64,000 bases of DNA from Siphlonurus alternatus (lineage: Eukaryota > Arthropoda > Insecta > Ephemeroptera > Siphlonuridae). The stretch covers positions 21,550,868-21,614,867 of the forward strand of contig OX463784.1 of assembly GCA_949825025.1 (NCBI GenBank). Direction: 5' to 3'. Positions 24,954-36,330 of this stretch are shown here, in pieces (the stretch's first letter is position 1; every line of letters begins with the position of its first letter). The notes beneath the pieces are model-generated. The model ran no database searches. It was given only the letters and a program-made list of their open reading frames with translations, and was not told the DNA's origin. The position numbers and the translations under genes are program-made.

Positions 24954-24988
24954 ACTGATACTCGACTACGTTCTTCTCGGCTTATATA
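24954..24988 (-). promoter_or_regulatory. Core promoter of gene 5, member of the shared gene 5-8 promoter block
   Basis: TATATAAG at 24981-24988, TCAGT initiator at 24954-24958, +1 about 24956 and a 19-nt leader. A block from the start codon to about 25110 is nearly identical to those of genes 6, 7 and 8, including the GC-rich CGGCCGGCCG stretch and GTGTCCACAATGTCAC. Confidence 0.85.
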
Positions 24989-25309
24989 GCAGCTCGGACA
25001 CTCGGGACGCCGCCCTCTCAACTCGACCGGCCGGCCGTGACATTGTGGACACAAACTGTCCCCTCTGTGATTATCGGACGCCCTTCGGTACTCACGAGAT
25101 TGGGAGATTTGGCAAAATGTATGCCACAGTAAGTAGGTTTGTTTCATGGTGGTTAGGATTTAGTTGTGTGTTAAAATTTTGTGATATTAAATTTCACATA
25201 AAAAATATTCCAGTTTTAAATAATTGGGCATTCAATGTACTACTTTATGTAAATTTAAATTAATTCTTTACTGGCTTAAAATGTCAATTAAATTGTGTGC
25301 TTGCAATTC

Positions 25310-25690
25310 TTAGATATGGTTGCGTATATTTATGATTTTTTACCAAACTTTTTCAGTAGTATTGAGAGTGACAATGTTTTAAAAAACAATTTGAAAAAGA
25401 TATAGGTGGATAAAGAGTTCTATTTAGTAAAATCTAATTTTAGTAATAAAATTATTGAAAATTGTATGATGTCATGATTATACTTTAATAATGTTAATAT
25501 TGGTTTGTTTTTTTCTCGATCATGCGACTTTTTAAATAATATTGTTTAAATTTGTGTTGCTTGTTTCTTGTTGTTTTTTTTTTTTTTTTGTCTTATAATT
25601 GTTTCTTTGTTTTAGTTCTGACTTGAACCATGTTGTATACGTACAACCAGTTGTTCCAATAAATAAATAAAAAAGAAATAAAAAAAAATA
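25310..25690 (+). mobile_element. Truncated non-LTR retrotransposon 3' end, copy 2
   Basis: Homologous to 18400-18801. Traces of the reverse transcriptase C-terminus (YDFLPNFFSS, KEFYLVKSNF) are broken by an in-frame stop, followed by TGACTTGAACCATGTTGTAT, CAACCAGTTGTTCC and an AATAAATAAA tail. Confidence 0.65.
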
Positions 25691-26116
25691 AAAAAATATA
25701 ATATCATTAAGGCTTGACGATATACTAATGCATTTTTATTTTATTTCCCACGTATAATTTTTCAGCTTTATGCATTCACTTCTTGACAAATTTTGTGAAT
25801 GTTTTTGGATTTTTTGTGAATTTCCTGCCTTCGAGTTGAACTATTATTGGTAAAGGTAATATAATTAAAAAAAAATACAAAGCTTTGTTGCTCATGAAAA
25901 CATAGAGACTTTAGTACCAACTAAAAAAGAAAAAGGTAATAATTAATAATGATACGCAAATATCATGAGGTACTGTAAGAGGCCTTATTATTATAATAAT
26001 GATAAATTTATAACAGCTTAGGATCCAAGCGTGAGCCAAATTAATAGGGAGAGTGTAAATATTTAAATAGGAATGTTTTCTGTGTGGTTAATGAACCCAT
26101 TCATACATTTGCCTAC

Positions 26117-26145
26117 TATGACTGAGGGAACGTGGAAACCTCAAA
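26117..26145 (-). mobile_element. SINE relic (core only)
   Basis: GACTGAGGGAACGTGGAAAC matches the SINE core. No head or tail can be recognised. Confidence 0.5.
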
Positions 26146-26205
26146 TATAAGATTTATTGGTAATGATATATAACAGAACATCATTAAAATAATAATTATA
26201 TACTG

Positions 26206-26560
26206 TTAAGGGTAAGGTAACGCCACCAATGTTAAAAAAAATCCCTCTCACAAAAATTCTGAAAAAAAATTAAAATGTTCTCCTCTATACCCCCTATCAG
26301 TACCTAAAATATCAGGTATACAAATACGATCTAGTTTTTGAGTTATAAAATTTTAAAGTTGACTACTTTAACATGGAGAAATGAAACTCCCATGTTAAAT
26401 TGGCCAACTTTAAAAATTCATAACTCAAAAACTAGATCGTATTTGTATACCTGATATTTTAGCTACTGATAGGGGGTGTAGAGGAGAACATTTTAAATTT
26501 TTTTCAGAATTTTTGTGAGAGGGATTTTTTTTAACATTGGTGGCGTTACCTTACCCTTAA
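26206..26560. mobile_element. TTAA foldback element, TTAAGGGTAA family, copy 2
   Basis: TTAAGGGTAAGGTAACGCCA is mirrored exactly by TGGCGTTACCTTACCCTTAA at the right end. The best-preserved termini of the family in this window. Confidence 0.85.
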
Positions 26561-27499
26561 CCATTTTACACATCAAAAAGATATAATCATATAATTATTA
26601 TAAAACAAGCCAATGTTTTTGAATACCCACAGGTAATTATGGCAACTGAAAAACTATAATAACAATATAAACTACTGATATATAAGAGCTGTTAATTTTA
26701 CTTAAAACTATTTGAAGACATTATTATTCCAATTTTATTTATTGCAAAACTTAATGCTTTATTTTGTCATGTCACCTATCTGAGAAGTTTCTAGGAGTAA
26801 ATCTTTGTATCTTTGTGATCAGGTTAAAAATGTTAAACGATGAGTTCATTTTAAATTAGAATTTTTTAGAAAGACCTCTCGAACTATTTTTAAGAAAGTA
26901 TCGTCTCATATTATTTGTTCCGTGCAATGGTGAGTATGTTTTACTTAGAACTCCTATTTTTGTAAGTCAAAACTGTCAAAGAAACACATCAACTGCATGG
27001 AGAAAAACATTATTCGTATTAATGGTTGAACATTTATAGACCTTTTAACTAATAGAAGGTTACAAAAATACAAGATTTTTTTTTATTTATTGATTTTGTT
27101 TGCAATTTAAATACATTTTTATTTTAATATAATAGAATTCTCCACATTTACTGAGGCATATGCAAAATGCCAATATTTAGCATATTATTCACACCTATTA
27201 AGTATTTTAGAAGTTACATTAATCAATCCACTGTTACTAAGCATTGAATTGGTACTTTATACATAAAATGTAAAATTCTGCTTGATTTTGAATGTAATAT
27301 TAAATTTAAATGAATATCAATTATTACATTATTACTTTATATCTTTAAAAAATTACTAGTTATAAACAACAGCGGAACTAATTAAAAATAAATCTTCCGA
27401 TAGCAATGCTTGTATGTTCCTTAAATATAAGAATAATATACAAAGATAAGGTGAGAAATAATTTATTTTTTCATTTATACAAAAGATATCAGAAATGAC

Positions 27500-28296
27500 T
27501 TAGTGGACGTAGCTGGCGTAGGGGGAAGCGTAGTGGGTCTTGACGACAGCGGGGGCAGCGGCGTAGGCCAGGGGGGCAGCATGGTAAGCCACAGCGGGGG
27601 CAGCGGCGTAGTGAGCCACAGCGGGGGCAGCATAGTGAGCAACGGGGGCGGCATAAGCGACGGGGGCAGCGACCTTAGCGACGACGGGGGCAGCAACAAC
27701 AGCCTTAGCCACAACAGCTGCTCCTTCCTTGCGCACGACGGCGTTGAATCCGTTGACATCATCAGCGGTGTACTCAACAATACGACGGGTTCCGTCAGCC
27801 TCCACAAGGCTGTAAGATCCACTAACGACATCTCCGTTGCGGGTCTCCTCCTGGTGCTTGTTGTCTCCGGTGATGGCGTCCTGGACGGAGTAAGCGTAGT
27901 TGTACTGGGGGTGGGCATCGAATTCAGCGGGAACGACGGTCTTGGTCAGCACGGGGGCGGCAGCGTAGGTGGCCACGGGGGCAAGCACGCCGGCGTTGGC
28001 GGCCGCGATCAGGGCGAACAGAGCGACGAACTGGATATGGAGAGATAGGGGTTAGTTTAAAAACAATCGATAGTAGCTACAAATCGAAGCAATAACTAAA
28101 AAATAAATTTGAAAAAACGAAATCAAGTTTTGAAAGGTACTAATTAATTTACCAAAACAGGACAATTAAATTATTCTTAAGTCATCTAGAAAGATGGATT
28201 TAGAAAACAGTATATTGAATTCAGCTTAAATCTAGTTCATTATTTTTTGCTCAAATTTAAATCAATACAGTAACAAGTGTGTACCTTGAAAGCCAT
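27500..28296 (-). CDS. RR-2 cuticular protein (gene 6), 2 exons
   Basis: 180 aa, the shortest complete member. Exon 1 is 28285-28296 (MAFK, donor GTACAC), the intron 28031-28284 (254 bp, the shortest), exon 2 27500-28030. Signal peptide 1-17; RR-2 domain about 40-107, opening [20 protein letters not shown] as in gene 4, but with RNGDVVSG in place of RDGDVVRG. Compared with genes 4 and 5 it lacks the [13 protein letters not shown] insert, an in-frame deletion of about nine codons in the C-terminal repeats. The tail is [14 protein letters not shown] is at 27462-27467. The 3' flank matches genes 4 and 5; the promoter matches genes 5, 7 and 8. Confidence 0.92.
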
Positions 28297-28312
28297 GGTA
28301 GTCTGGAGGTTG

Positions 28313-28347
28313 ACTGATACTCGACTACGTTCTTCTCGGCTTATATA
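28313..28347 (-). promoter_or_regulatory. Core promoter of gene 6, shared gene 5-8 block
   Basis: TATATAAG at 28340-28347, TCAGT at 28313-28317, +1 about 28315, 19-nt leader. The shared block reaches about 28498, and is closest to that of gene 8 upstream, including GGAGGAGGTTAGGTAATG read on the plus strand. Confidence 0.85.
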
Positions 28348-28499
28348 GCAGCTCGGACACTCGGGACGCCGCCCTCTCAACTCGACCGGCCGACCGTGAC
28401 ATTGTGGACACAAACTGTCCCCTCTGTGATTATCGGCCGTCCTTGGGTACGCACGTGATTGGGAGGAGGTTAGGTAATGTATGTCGGTCTGCACACACA

Positions 28500-30285
28500 A
28501 CTGTTCAAATGTATTGGCAGTATACATCATTTGTATGTATATACGTTGATTCAGCGCAATCACACTAATTTTTACCTAAACTATAAAATATAAAGTTGGA
28601 ACTTACAAAATTGAGATTTTTTTTCTATATATACTTTGTATAATTCTATATGTTTTGCTAAATTCAAAATTGTTAAATATTACCTAACATATTATACAAA
28701 AAATTATAGTATCATATATATTAATTAACGTTTGATCCCGCTATATAAATATACTGCCTGTTAAAAATACAAAAATATTTTCTGTCAAACTAATCAAATG
28801 AAGTAAATAATACTAAGAACTTTGAGGATTAATTGTCCAAAACTTAATAATTAAATGACTAAAGTAAATTCAAGGTACAGCCTTTTTCTCACAATAGCTC
28901 CATTTTCATTTTTCGTTTACATACAGGTCCATGTTAAACACCTACCTAATACAAAACCATGGTCAGAAGAATCCACTAAAATATGTCTCCTATAATATTG
29001 ATAGGGAGTTTAAAGTCTCCTCTAGGAGTTGTTAAAATAAATTTCATTTATTAAAGTGGATCTGAGATTCGAATTAACTGAAAAAAATTGCAATTTATAT
29101 CGAATATTGTGCAAATTTCGTAACAAAAGAAAATTGCTGTTTCAATTATATATATTGAGATTTAAAAAAAATATGTTGCATTAATTCTTTATGTAGACAT
29201 ATATGTAAAGAAATATACAAAAGGTTGTTAAATTAATAGTGTGCTGAATTGAATTATAATTTAAGTAATAAAAATATTAAGAAAGTGTATTTTCGGGTAC
29301 GTTGTAATAATAAAATTGCTTCAATAATTTTAAAGTTTCTGCATGTTAATCAATGTCATAATGACTTGTCCTGTTAAGTGAGGTAAATAAATATTTTAAT
29401 TTGTATGGCGCATTCATGGAGTATATAACTTAAACAAATAGTTCTCTTAAATTCTAATTTCTATGAAAAAAACTATTCTACATTTCGAAGTATTAAAATG
29501 TAATACAATATTGAATGATATAATAAATGTAATAACACTAAATTTACTTTGGGAGTTCAATTTATTAGTGTTGGGCAAACAGTTATAAATTATAATATAG
29601 TTATAAACAAATGCTCAGCTAATATGGTTTCTTAACTGCTATATTTCGTAAAGAACGTAATGAAATTCTACCTTGCTTATTTTTATTTAATTAAAATCAT
29701 TATAAATTTTATTGCCAATGATATCTTTGTTTTATTTACCATCAGATTAACTAATTTTCCAAACTTCAGAAAATTTTATTTATTTAAAAAATTAAATAAA
29801 AAATATTTCAAACAAAACAACACAAACTATTTCTTAAAATTAATTTTTATAAAGAAGAAAAATTAACTAAATTTTAATTTTTTATAAGCGATCATGCAAA
29901 ATTATTTTATCTATTAATGAATCAATAATTTTTCAAAATTCGTTTTTTTTCTGTCATTATCTCAAGCTATTTAATTAAAAAGCTCGTAAATTGCACTTAC
30001 AAGGTATTGTTAACAATTTACCTCTAAATATTAGATCTCTAAATAAGTTCATGATTATTCCAAGCCAAATGCTTATTGCTTGGTCATGAATTGTACATTT
30101 ATGTGTAATATTTTGACTGAACTATGTTTTACATGTGATATTTTATTTCAACGAGTCATTGTTATGTTTTCCTTCATTATTTAATTGTTTAAAAGGATGC
30201 TATGCGTAACTAATCTCTTGAGTTTTCTTCTGAATATAAGAATTAATTAAATATAAAAAATAAAAATAAAATAGGAAGTTTACAA
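28500..30285. other. Intergenic DNA between genes 6 and 7
   Basis: Contains a decayed copy of TTAA-ended family A (about 28761-29080). The rest is AT-rich DNA in which I see nothing. Confidence 0.55.
28761..29080. mobile_element. TTAA-ended element family A, decayed copy
   Basis: Shares with 10491-10826 the stretches AAAACTTAATA, TTCTCACAATAGCTCCATTT, CATGTTAAAC and AAAGTCTCC in the same order. The ends are degraded, so the limits are approximate. Confidence 0.5.
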
Positions 30286-30322
30286 TTGGGAAATAATTTA
30301 TTAAGAAATAGAGCAGTGATCC

Positions 30323-31161
30323 TTAGTGGACGTAGGTGGCATAGGGGGAGGCGAATTGGGTCTTGACGACAGCGGGGGCAGCGTGGTAGACAGCGGGGGC
30401 AGCGTGGTAGACAGCGGGGGCAGAGTGGTAGACAGCGGGGGCAGCGTGGTAGGCGAGGGCGGGGGTGGCAATCTTAGTAACGACAGGGGCAGCGCGGTAA
30501 GCGAAGGCGGGGGCAGCGACCTTAGCGACGACGGGGGCAGCAACAACAGTCTTAGCCACAACAGCTGCTCCCTCCTTGCGAACGACGGCGTTGAATCCGT
30601 TGATGGGGTCAGCGGTGTAGTCTACGATACGACGGGTTCCGTCAGACTCCACAAGGCTGTAAGATCCCTGGACGACATCTCCGTTACGGCTCTCGCTCTG
30701 TTCCTTGTTGTCTCCGGTCAGAGCATCAGCCACGGAGTAAGAGTAACTGTACTGGGGGTTGGGGTCGAAGTCGGCGGACACGACGGTCTTGGCCAGCACG
30801 GGGGCGGCAGCGTAGGTGGCCACGGGGGCAAGCACGCCGGCGTTGGCGGCCGCGATCAGGGCGAACAGAGCGACGAACTGGATATGGAGAGATAGGGGTT
30901 AGTTTAAAATATATTCAAACTTGAGCAATTACCAACAAAATAAAGTGCAAAAAAATTTTTTTTAAATTAAATTTCCAATTCAATATTGAAATCTAATAAA
31001 GATAGTGAATGCATTAAACAAAATAATTTGGTTACTTTAATCTGCAATTTTAATTTAGAGTGCATTATATTCAATTTTAACTCTAGTTAATTTTTTTAGC
31101 TCAAAACTGTAGCAGTACAGTAACAAGTACTGTACTGCCATGGTACTGCATTGAAAGCCAT
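30323..31161 (-). CDS. RR-2 cuticular protein (gene 7) with altered first splice donor
   Basis: Exon 2 (30323-30877) is intact: [14 protein letters not shown] signal part, RR-2 domain opening [20 protein letters not shown] with [17 protein letters not shown], then [18 protein letters not shown], repeats of [19 protein letters not shown], and tail SPYATYVH. The usual exon 1 end, CAAG/GTAC, is missing. After ATGGCTTTCAAT comes GCAGTACCATGGCAGTACAG. A donor after GCA (exon 1 31147-31161, MAFNA) keeps the frame and gives 189 aa. A second ATGGCA followed by GTACAG (31136-31141) would also be in frame. The start is therefore uncertain, and weakened splicing is possible. AATAAA at 30297-30302; the 3' flank groups with genes 8 and 9. 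Confidence 0.78.
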
Positions 31162-31177
31162 GGTAGTCTGGAGGTTG

Positions 31178-31212
31178 ACTGATACTCGACTACGTTCTTC
31201 TCGGCTTATATA
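31178..31212 (-). promoter_or_regulatory. Core promoter of gene 7, shared gene 5-8 block
   Basis: TATATAAG at 31205-31212 and TCAGT at 31178-31182, +1 about 31180, 19-nt leader to the first ATG. The block is intact near the TATA box but diverges upstream of about 31285, earlier than in genes 5, 6 and 8. Confidence 0.8.
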
Positions 31213-31329
31213 GCAGCTCGGACACTCGGGACGCCGCCCTCTCAACTCGACCGGCCGGCCATGACATTGTGGACACAAACTGTCCCGTACATGATGATTA
31301 TCCAGCACTTGATTGGGAGGTATGTAAAT

Positions 31330-33430
31330 TATACCAGTCTTTATATTTTATAAGGGGTTTGTTGTTTCACAATTTGTGTAATAGTAATCGGGTCAAATCA
31401 GAATAACCATTTTACTTGAAAGTTTGTTCAATTTAAATTTTTAAATCATTTACAACTAAAAAGTATATACAAAAAAGTTTTTTTTTAGCTTAAACACCAA
31501 TACAAATAAATTAATACTTTGAAACCTATTAAAATATCACCAATAAATAACTACAAGTATAAAAAGTAATAATTTATTTTGTACTTTTTTTAACGTAGAA
31601 CCTCTTATTGCAATTTAATAATTTCACTGTGCGTGCCGTACTTGTTACAAAATATATAGGAAGGTCTTACCATTAATAATTTTAGTATTTATTACTGAAA
31701 ATATCGTTCAAGTTCCGATGAAGTCCTTAAAGAAGTTACAAATCTAAAACGCTACAAATTTAATTTTTATTTGTTCACGTGAAATTTTTCTTTTACTTTG
31801 AAAAAAAAAAAAAAATTATTTTACAAAAATTACTTCAAATAAGTTTTATAATTATCATTTAATTTTTCAGTTTCTACTTATCCAGAGTTCAGTTCCACCT
31901 AGCACCGATTTATTTATTCTAACATGATAACTTTACGTAAAATCTAAATAAATATATCAAAAAAATTGGCAAAATTTAAATTAAAAAAAAAAAAACACAA
32001 TTACATGAAAAAATCATTTAAATTTTGAAAAATTACCAAAGATTACAAATAAATTATATTATATTTATACCAATTTTTTCTTAAATAGTTAAGTATTTTT
32101 AGTAAATATGAAGAAAAAAAAATCATTTCAAGAGAGAAAAAATACCAAGTAATTTTGCCTGCAGAATGGTCCAACAAAATAAGGGAGTTTTATTTATTGC
32201 ATTTCAATAATCAAGTAGATCCAAAATATTCGCATTTTGTAATTTTTTTTAGCGAAGTGTAAATAATAATAACATATTATATTCAGTAATCCGCTGGTGT
32301 TTTCGAATTTAGAATGTGTGGTAAAGGAATATTATAAATTTACTATAAGACAATAAAAGTTTAAAAGTTGAAATAATTGATTATACTCATGCATTGCTAT
32401 CATTGAACTATTCTGTTATGTATTACACCTTATACTGCATGTATATGATGGTCAGACTCAAGATCTCTCTACATACTCATTATATCGTGTAGGAGTAATC
32501 TTCTAAATATGTAATTGAAACTGCTGTAAAATAGTAATTAAAAACAGAAAAAAAACTTAAAAAAGCCTGTATATAAATGATATTATGAGTTTAGCATTTT
32601 TAAAATGTATTTTCCTTTTTTTATTTAGATATTCATTTTTAGTTTCTTGGATTGAAAATTTTCTTTGTATTTGCACCAGTAATATGTAAATTATTAATTT
32701 AATCTCTGTTGGACAATAACTGTATTTGTACAAAAACATGAGCAATGACAAACCAATTTGAAATTATATTTACCTTCAAATTGCTATGTAATATTATATT
32801 CAATTATCATTATAATTTTGTATTATATTCACAATTGGTACGTCCCTAAATGCACATTCCATTCTTGAATCTTGCAAGAATCAGATGCATCAAGTCGCGG
32901 TAACATACATATGAAAAATCACATTCTCGATTTTCATTTGATAAAACGAGCAGAGCTTATATCATTTTACCAGCAAAACTTTATTATTAGCCATGTGCAC
33001 CTAGAGTTCATTGTTCTTTTTGTTTTTTTTTGTTTTTTGTTTTTTGAATTTATTGTTTCTTCATTATTTTACTAATGACTGAAACTAATACTAAAGTTTA
33101 AGGCTTAAATACCTCTTCACATTCACTTTTCAACATAGATTTCCACGCCAACGTTTAAGATATATATAAATATATATTATATAAAAATAAATTATTTATA
33201 AAAAATATGTTTAAATTTAATGATAAACAATATTTCTTATTATATTCCTTTTTGCTTTTTAAAATGATAAAAAAGGTTTTTTTGGTATATGAAATTTATA
33301 AAGAATTCCAACAGAAAATGTAATAAAAAATAACAAACTATATAAATACTTAATTCTTTAAATTATTCATTAGCTTAAGATGGGTTCAATCATTCTAGTA
33401 TTTTAAAAATAAAATGCGATATATAGGTGA
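31330..33430. other. Intergenic DNA between genes 7 and 8
   Basis: AT-rich DNA with homopolymer runs (for example near 31801 and 31983). Short open frames at 32.5-33.1 kb have low-complexity composition and match nothing I recognise. Confidence 0.55.
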
Positions 33431-33465
33431 AGGAAATAATTTATTAAGAAATAGAGCGGGTTTTC

Positions 33466-34399
33466 TTAGTGGACGTAGGTGGCGTAGGGGGAAGCGAATT
33501 GGGTCTTGACGACAGCGGGGGCAGCGGCGTAGTGAGCCACGGCGGGGGCAGCGTGGTAGACAGCGGGGGCAGCGTGGTAGGCGAGGGCGGGGGTGGCAAT
33601 CTTAGTAACGACGGGGGCAGCGCGGTAAGCGAAGGCGGGGGCAGCGACCTTAGCGACGACGGGGGCAGCAACAACAGTCTTGGCCACAACAGCGGCTCCT
33701 TCCTTGTGCACGACGGCGTTGAATCCGTTGATGGGGTCAGCGGTGTAGTCTACGATACGACGGGTTCCGTCAGCCTCCACAAGGCTGTAAGATCCCTGGA
33801 CGACATCTCCGTTACGGCTCTCGCTCTGTTCCTTGTTGTCTCCGGTCAGAGCATCAGCCACGGAGTAAGAGTAACTGTACTGGGGGTTGGGGTCGAAGTC
33901 GGCGGACACGACGGTCTTGGCCAGCACGGGGGCGGCAGCGTAGGTGGCCACGGGGGCAAGCACGCCGGCGTTGGCGGCCGCGATCAGGGCGAACAGAGCG
34001 ACGAACTGGATATGGAGAAATAGGGGTTAGTTTAAAATTGATAATATTTACAAGATGTTTGAATTGTTGAAGAATTGTATCAAAATTTAAAAATTTAGAA
34101 AGTGGTAAATAAATAGTAAAAAAAAAATCATTAAGCAAAATATTAAATAAATATATTGCGGGGCATCGCGATGAACCTTGGCCCCAATTTATTCTAATTT
34201 TTGAAACTTGGTAAAATCAAATACTAAACATGAGGTAAACGGTAGTTAAAAATGTGCTATATATAGCAATGTTATCCCACATTGAAAGCCCCCCACTTAG
34301 AAAACATTGAAATTTAGAAAATATTGAGTTTAACTGAAAGTTGATAATAATTATAGCTTCAAAATTGTAGCAGTAACAAGTGTGTACCTTGAAAGCCAT
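33466..34399 (-). CDS. RR-2 cuticular protein (gene 8), 2 exons
   Basis: 183-aa secreted protein. Exon 1 is 34388-34399 (MAFK, donor GTACAC), the intron 34006-34387, exon 2 33466-34005. Signal peptide 1-17; RR-2 domain about 40-107, nearly the same as in gene 7 ([55 protein letters not shown]) but with EADG where gene 7 has ESDG and NAVVHKEG where gene 7 has NAVVRKEG. The C-terminal part has [20 protein letters not shown] and [16 protein letters not shown] units and the tail [14 protein letters not shown] at 33440-33445. The 3' flank with ATGCGATATATAGGTGAAGG is shared with gene 9. Confidence 0.92.
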
Positions 34400-34415
34400 G
34401 GTAGTCTGGAGGTTG

Positions 34416-34450
34416 ACTGATACTCGACTACGTTCTTCTCGGCTTATATA
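34416..34450 (-). promoter_or_regulatory. Core promoter of gene 8, shared gene 5-8 block
   Basis: TATATAAG at 34443-34450, TCAGT at 34416-34420, +1 about 34418, 19-nt leader. The shared block extends to about 34602. Confidence 0.85.
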
Positions 34451-34604
34451 GCAGCTCGGACACTCGGGACGCCGCCCTCTCAACTCGACCGGCCGGCCGT
34501 GACATTGTGGACACAAACTGTCCCCTCTGTGATTATCAGACGTCTTTCGGTACGTACGTGATTGGGAGGAGGTTAGGTAATGTATGTCTCGGTCTGTATA
34601 TACA

Positions 34605-36290
34605 GTACAGTAGCTCTTAGGTTTTTCCTTGATGAAAATTTACTTACGAGTCTATGCCAAAAGTTGTATAATATATTATATGCTAATAATTTTTATTTCA
34701 TTAAAGTATCATTATTAATTGGCACTTAATATCATTTCAATTCCTTACGCAAATGGGGTTGATTTTTCTTTAACTTAAAAAAAAAAAAAAAAAAAAAAAA
34801 AACTATATTTAAAGATATGGTTTGACTTGCCCCTAGATTGCTAAATTTCAACTTTCTAGCTGGGAGTTACACTGCTTTAATATAAACTCAGAATCATTAC
34901 ACCTGATTTCTAGCTGATTCTTTATCTCAGGATATCACTATATTACCTTTGATCTAGGGGCATTGTCATGCATTTTACAGAGTCGTGGTGGATTTAAACG
35001 TTTCGAGATATGACTTATAATGGGTGCTCTTCTTGCCTCCCCTAATATTGCAAATCTGCATCTCTTTGTCTCTCGCTAACAAATGTAGCAGGAGTAAATT
35101 TCAGTGTGTCCTAGGTGTACATCAACTTAATTATATTTCCCAAGTTTTTATATTCTCAGCAACTTCTATTTATTAACTTGGATTCGATAGTAAGTACTGT
35201 ACATGCATTTAAATATACATGGCACTTGCTGAATCTTTAAAAAAAAATGTTATGGCTTATACAGCGTTTTCAGAGTTGCCCATGCAAGCATGAAGTTTTA
35301 TTTTAATTCATAAATATGCTACAAGAATTAATAATATATATAATTACGTTCACAGTGCAGCTATTTTGATTTTTAACTCTGTATAAATAATAAATTATTG
35401 AAATAAATTACATGGTAAGAAAAAAAAAAACTTTTGTTTTCATATTAAATATTATCCAATATACATCTAAATGTCTAATAATTTAAGCTATTACATGCTT
35501 TGTAATCTAATTCTTGAAATTTGTGTTTTAATTAAATTTGCTTTTCTTCCATACTTAAGGTGAACATCAGTGAAATTTAAATGATACTCGTTCAAAAAAC
35601 CTCTATTAGCCAATATCATGAGATTATTGGTTCTAATAATGAAAATTAAATTATGTACAACAACCCTTTTATTAATTAAGCTTTACATTTTTTTTATTGT
35701 TGTTATTAGTATTCTTGTTTGATTCTCATTTCGTTTGTATGACGACAGCTTGCAAGAATACAAACCTCGAATAGTTATATTTTTTTATATTTTACTCTGA
35801 CAAAATCTTTAACTAATTCATGACAAAAATAAAGGATATAAATATCATGCTTAATATAAAATGGTTAGGTTAAACAAAAGTGCTACGTCCAAGTAAACAA
35901 AGCACATCGTTCCATTAGACACTTTCTTCAATGCCCACAGTGGGCATTGCTTTCTTTCATAGCAATTTCAGAAATGCATTGATAGTATGCTTCAAATTAC
36001 AGAACTGCAGATGCCATGTGTTGCATATGGTCCCATTATATAATCAGGAATATTTTTATATAAATAAATTTTATTGATTTAGAAATAAATAAAAATATTA
36101 TAATAATTAATGTATCAATTTTAGTAATACAAAAAATCGTAAAAAATTTACGAAAACTTCCCATTTATTTCATTAATAAACAAAGTAAAAATAATTTTTT
36201 ATAACAATTAAAAACTTAATTTAGGCTCTACCTATATTCTATTCAGACTGGTTCTAGATTTCAACGCTTAAAAATAAAATGCGATATTTA
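34605..36290. other. Intergenic DNA between genes 8 and 9
   Basis: Contains a poly-A run (34777-34802) and a near-perfect 21-bp palindrome CAATGCCCACAGTGGGCATT plus G (35929-35949). I see no gene. Confidence 0.6.
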
Positions 36291-36330
36291 GGTGAAGGAA
36301 ATAATTTATTAAGAAATAGAGCGGTAATCC

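Larger units (their letters stand above)
25115..27450. other. Intergenic DNA between genes 5 and 6
   Basis: Holds a truncated retrotransposon 3' end (25310-25690), a SINE relic (26117-26145) and a TTAA foldback (26206-26560). I see nothing else. Confidence 0.6.

Noticed and set aside
34217..34516. Minus-strand open frame with CPQCHGRPVELRGR, conserved upstream of genes 5-8
   Set aside because: It runs through the TATA box, initiator and leader into the start codon, so it cannot be on the mRNA. Its conservation follows from the conserved promoter DNA.
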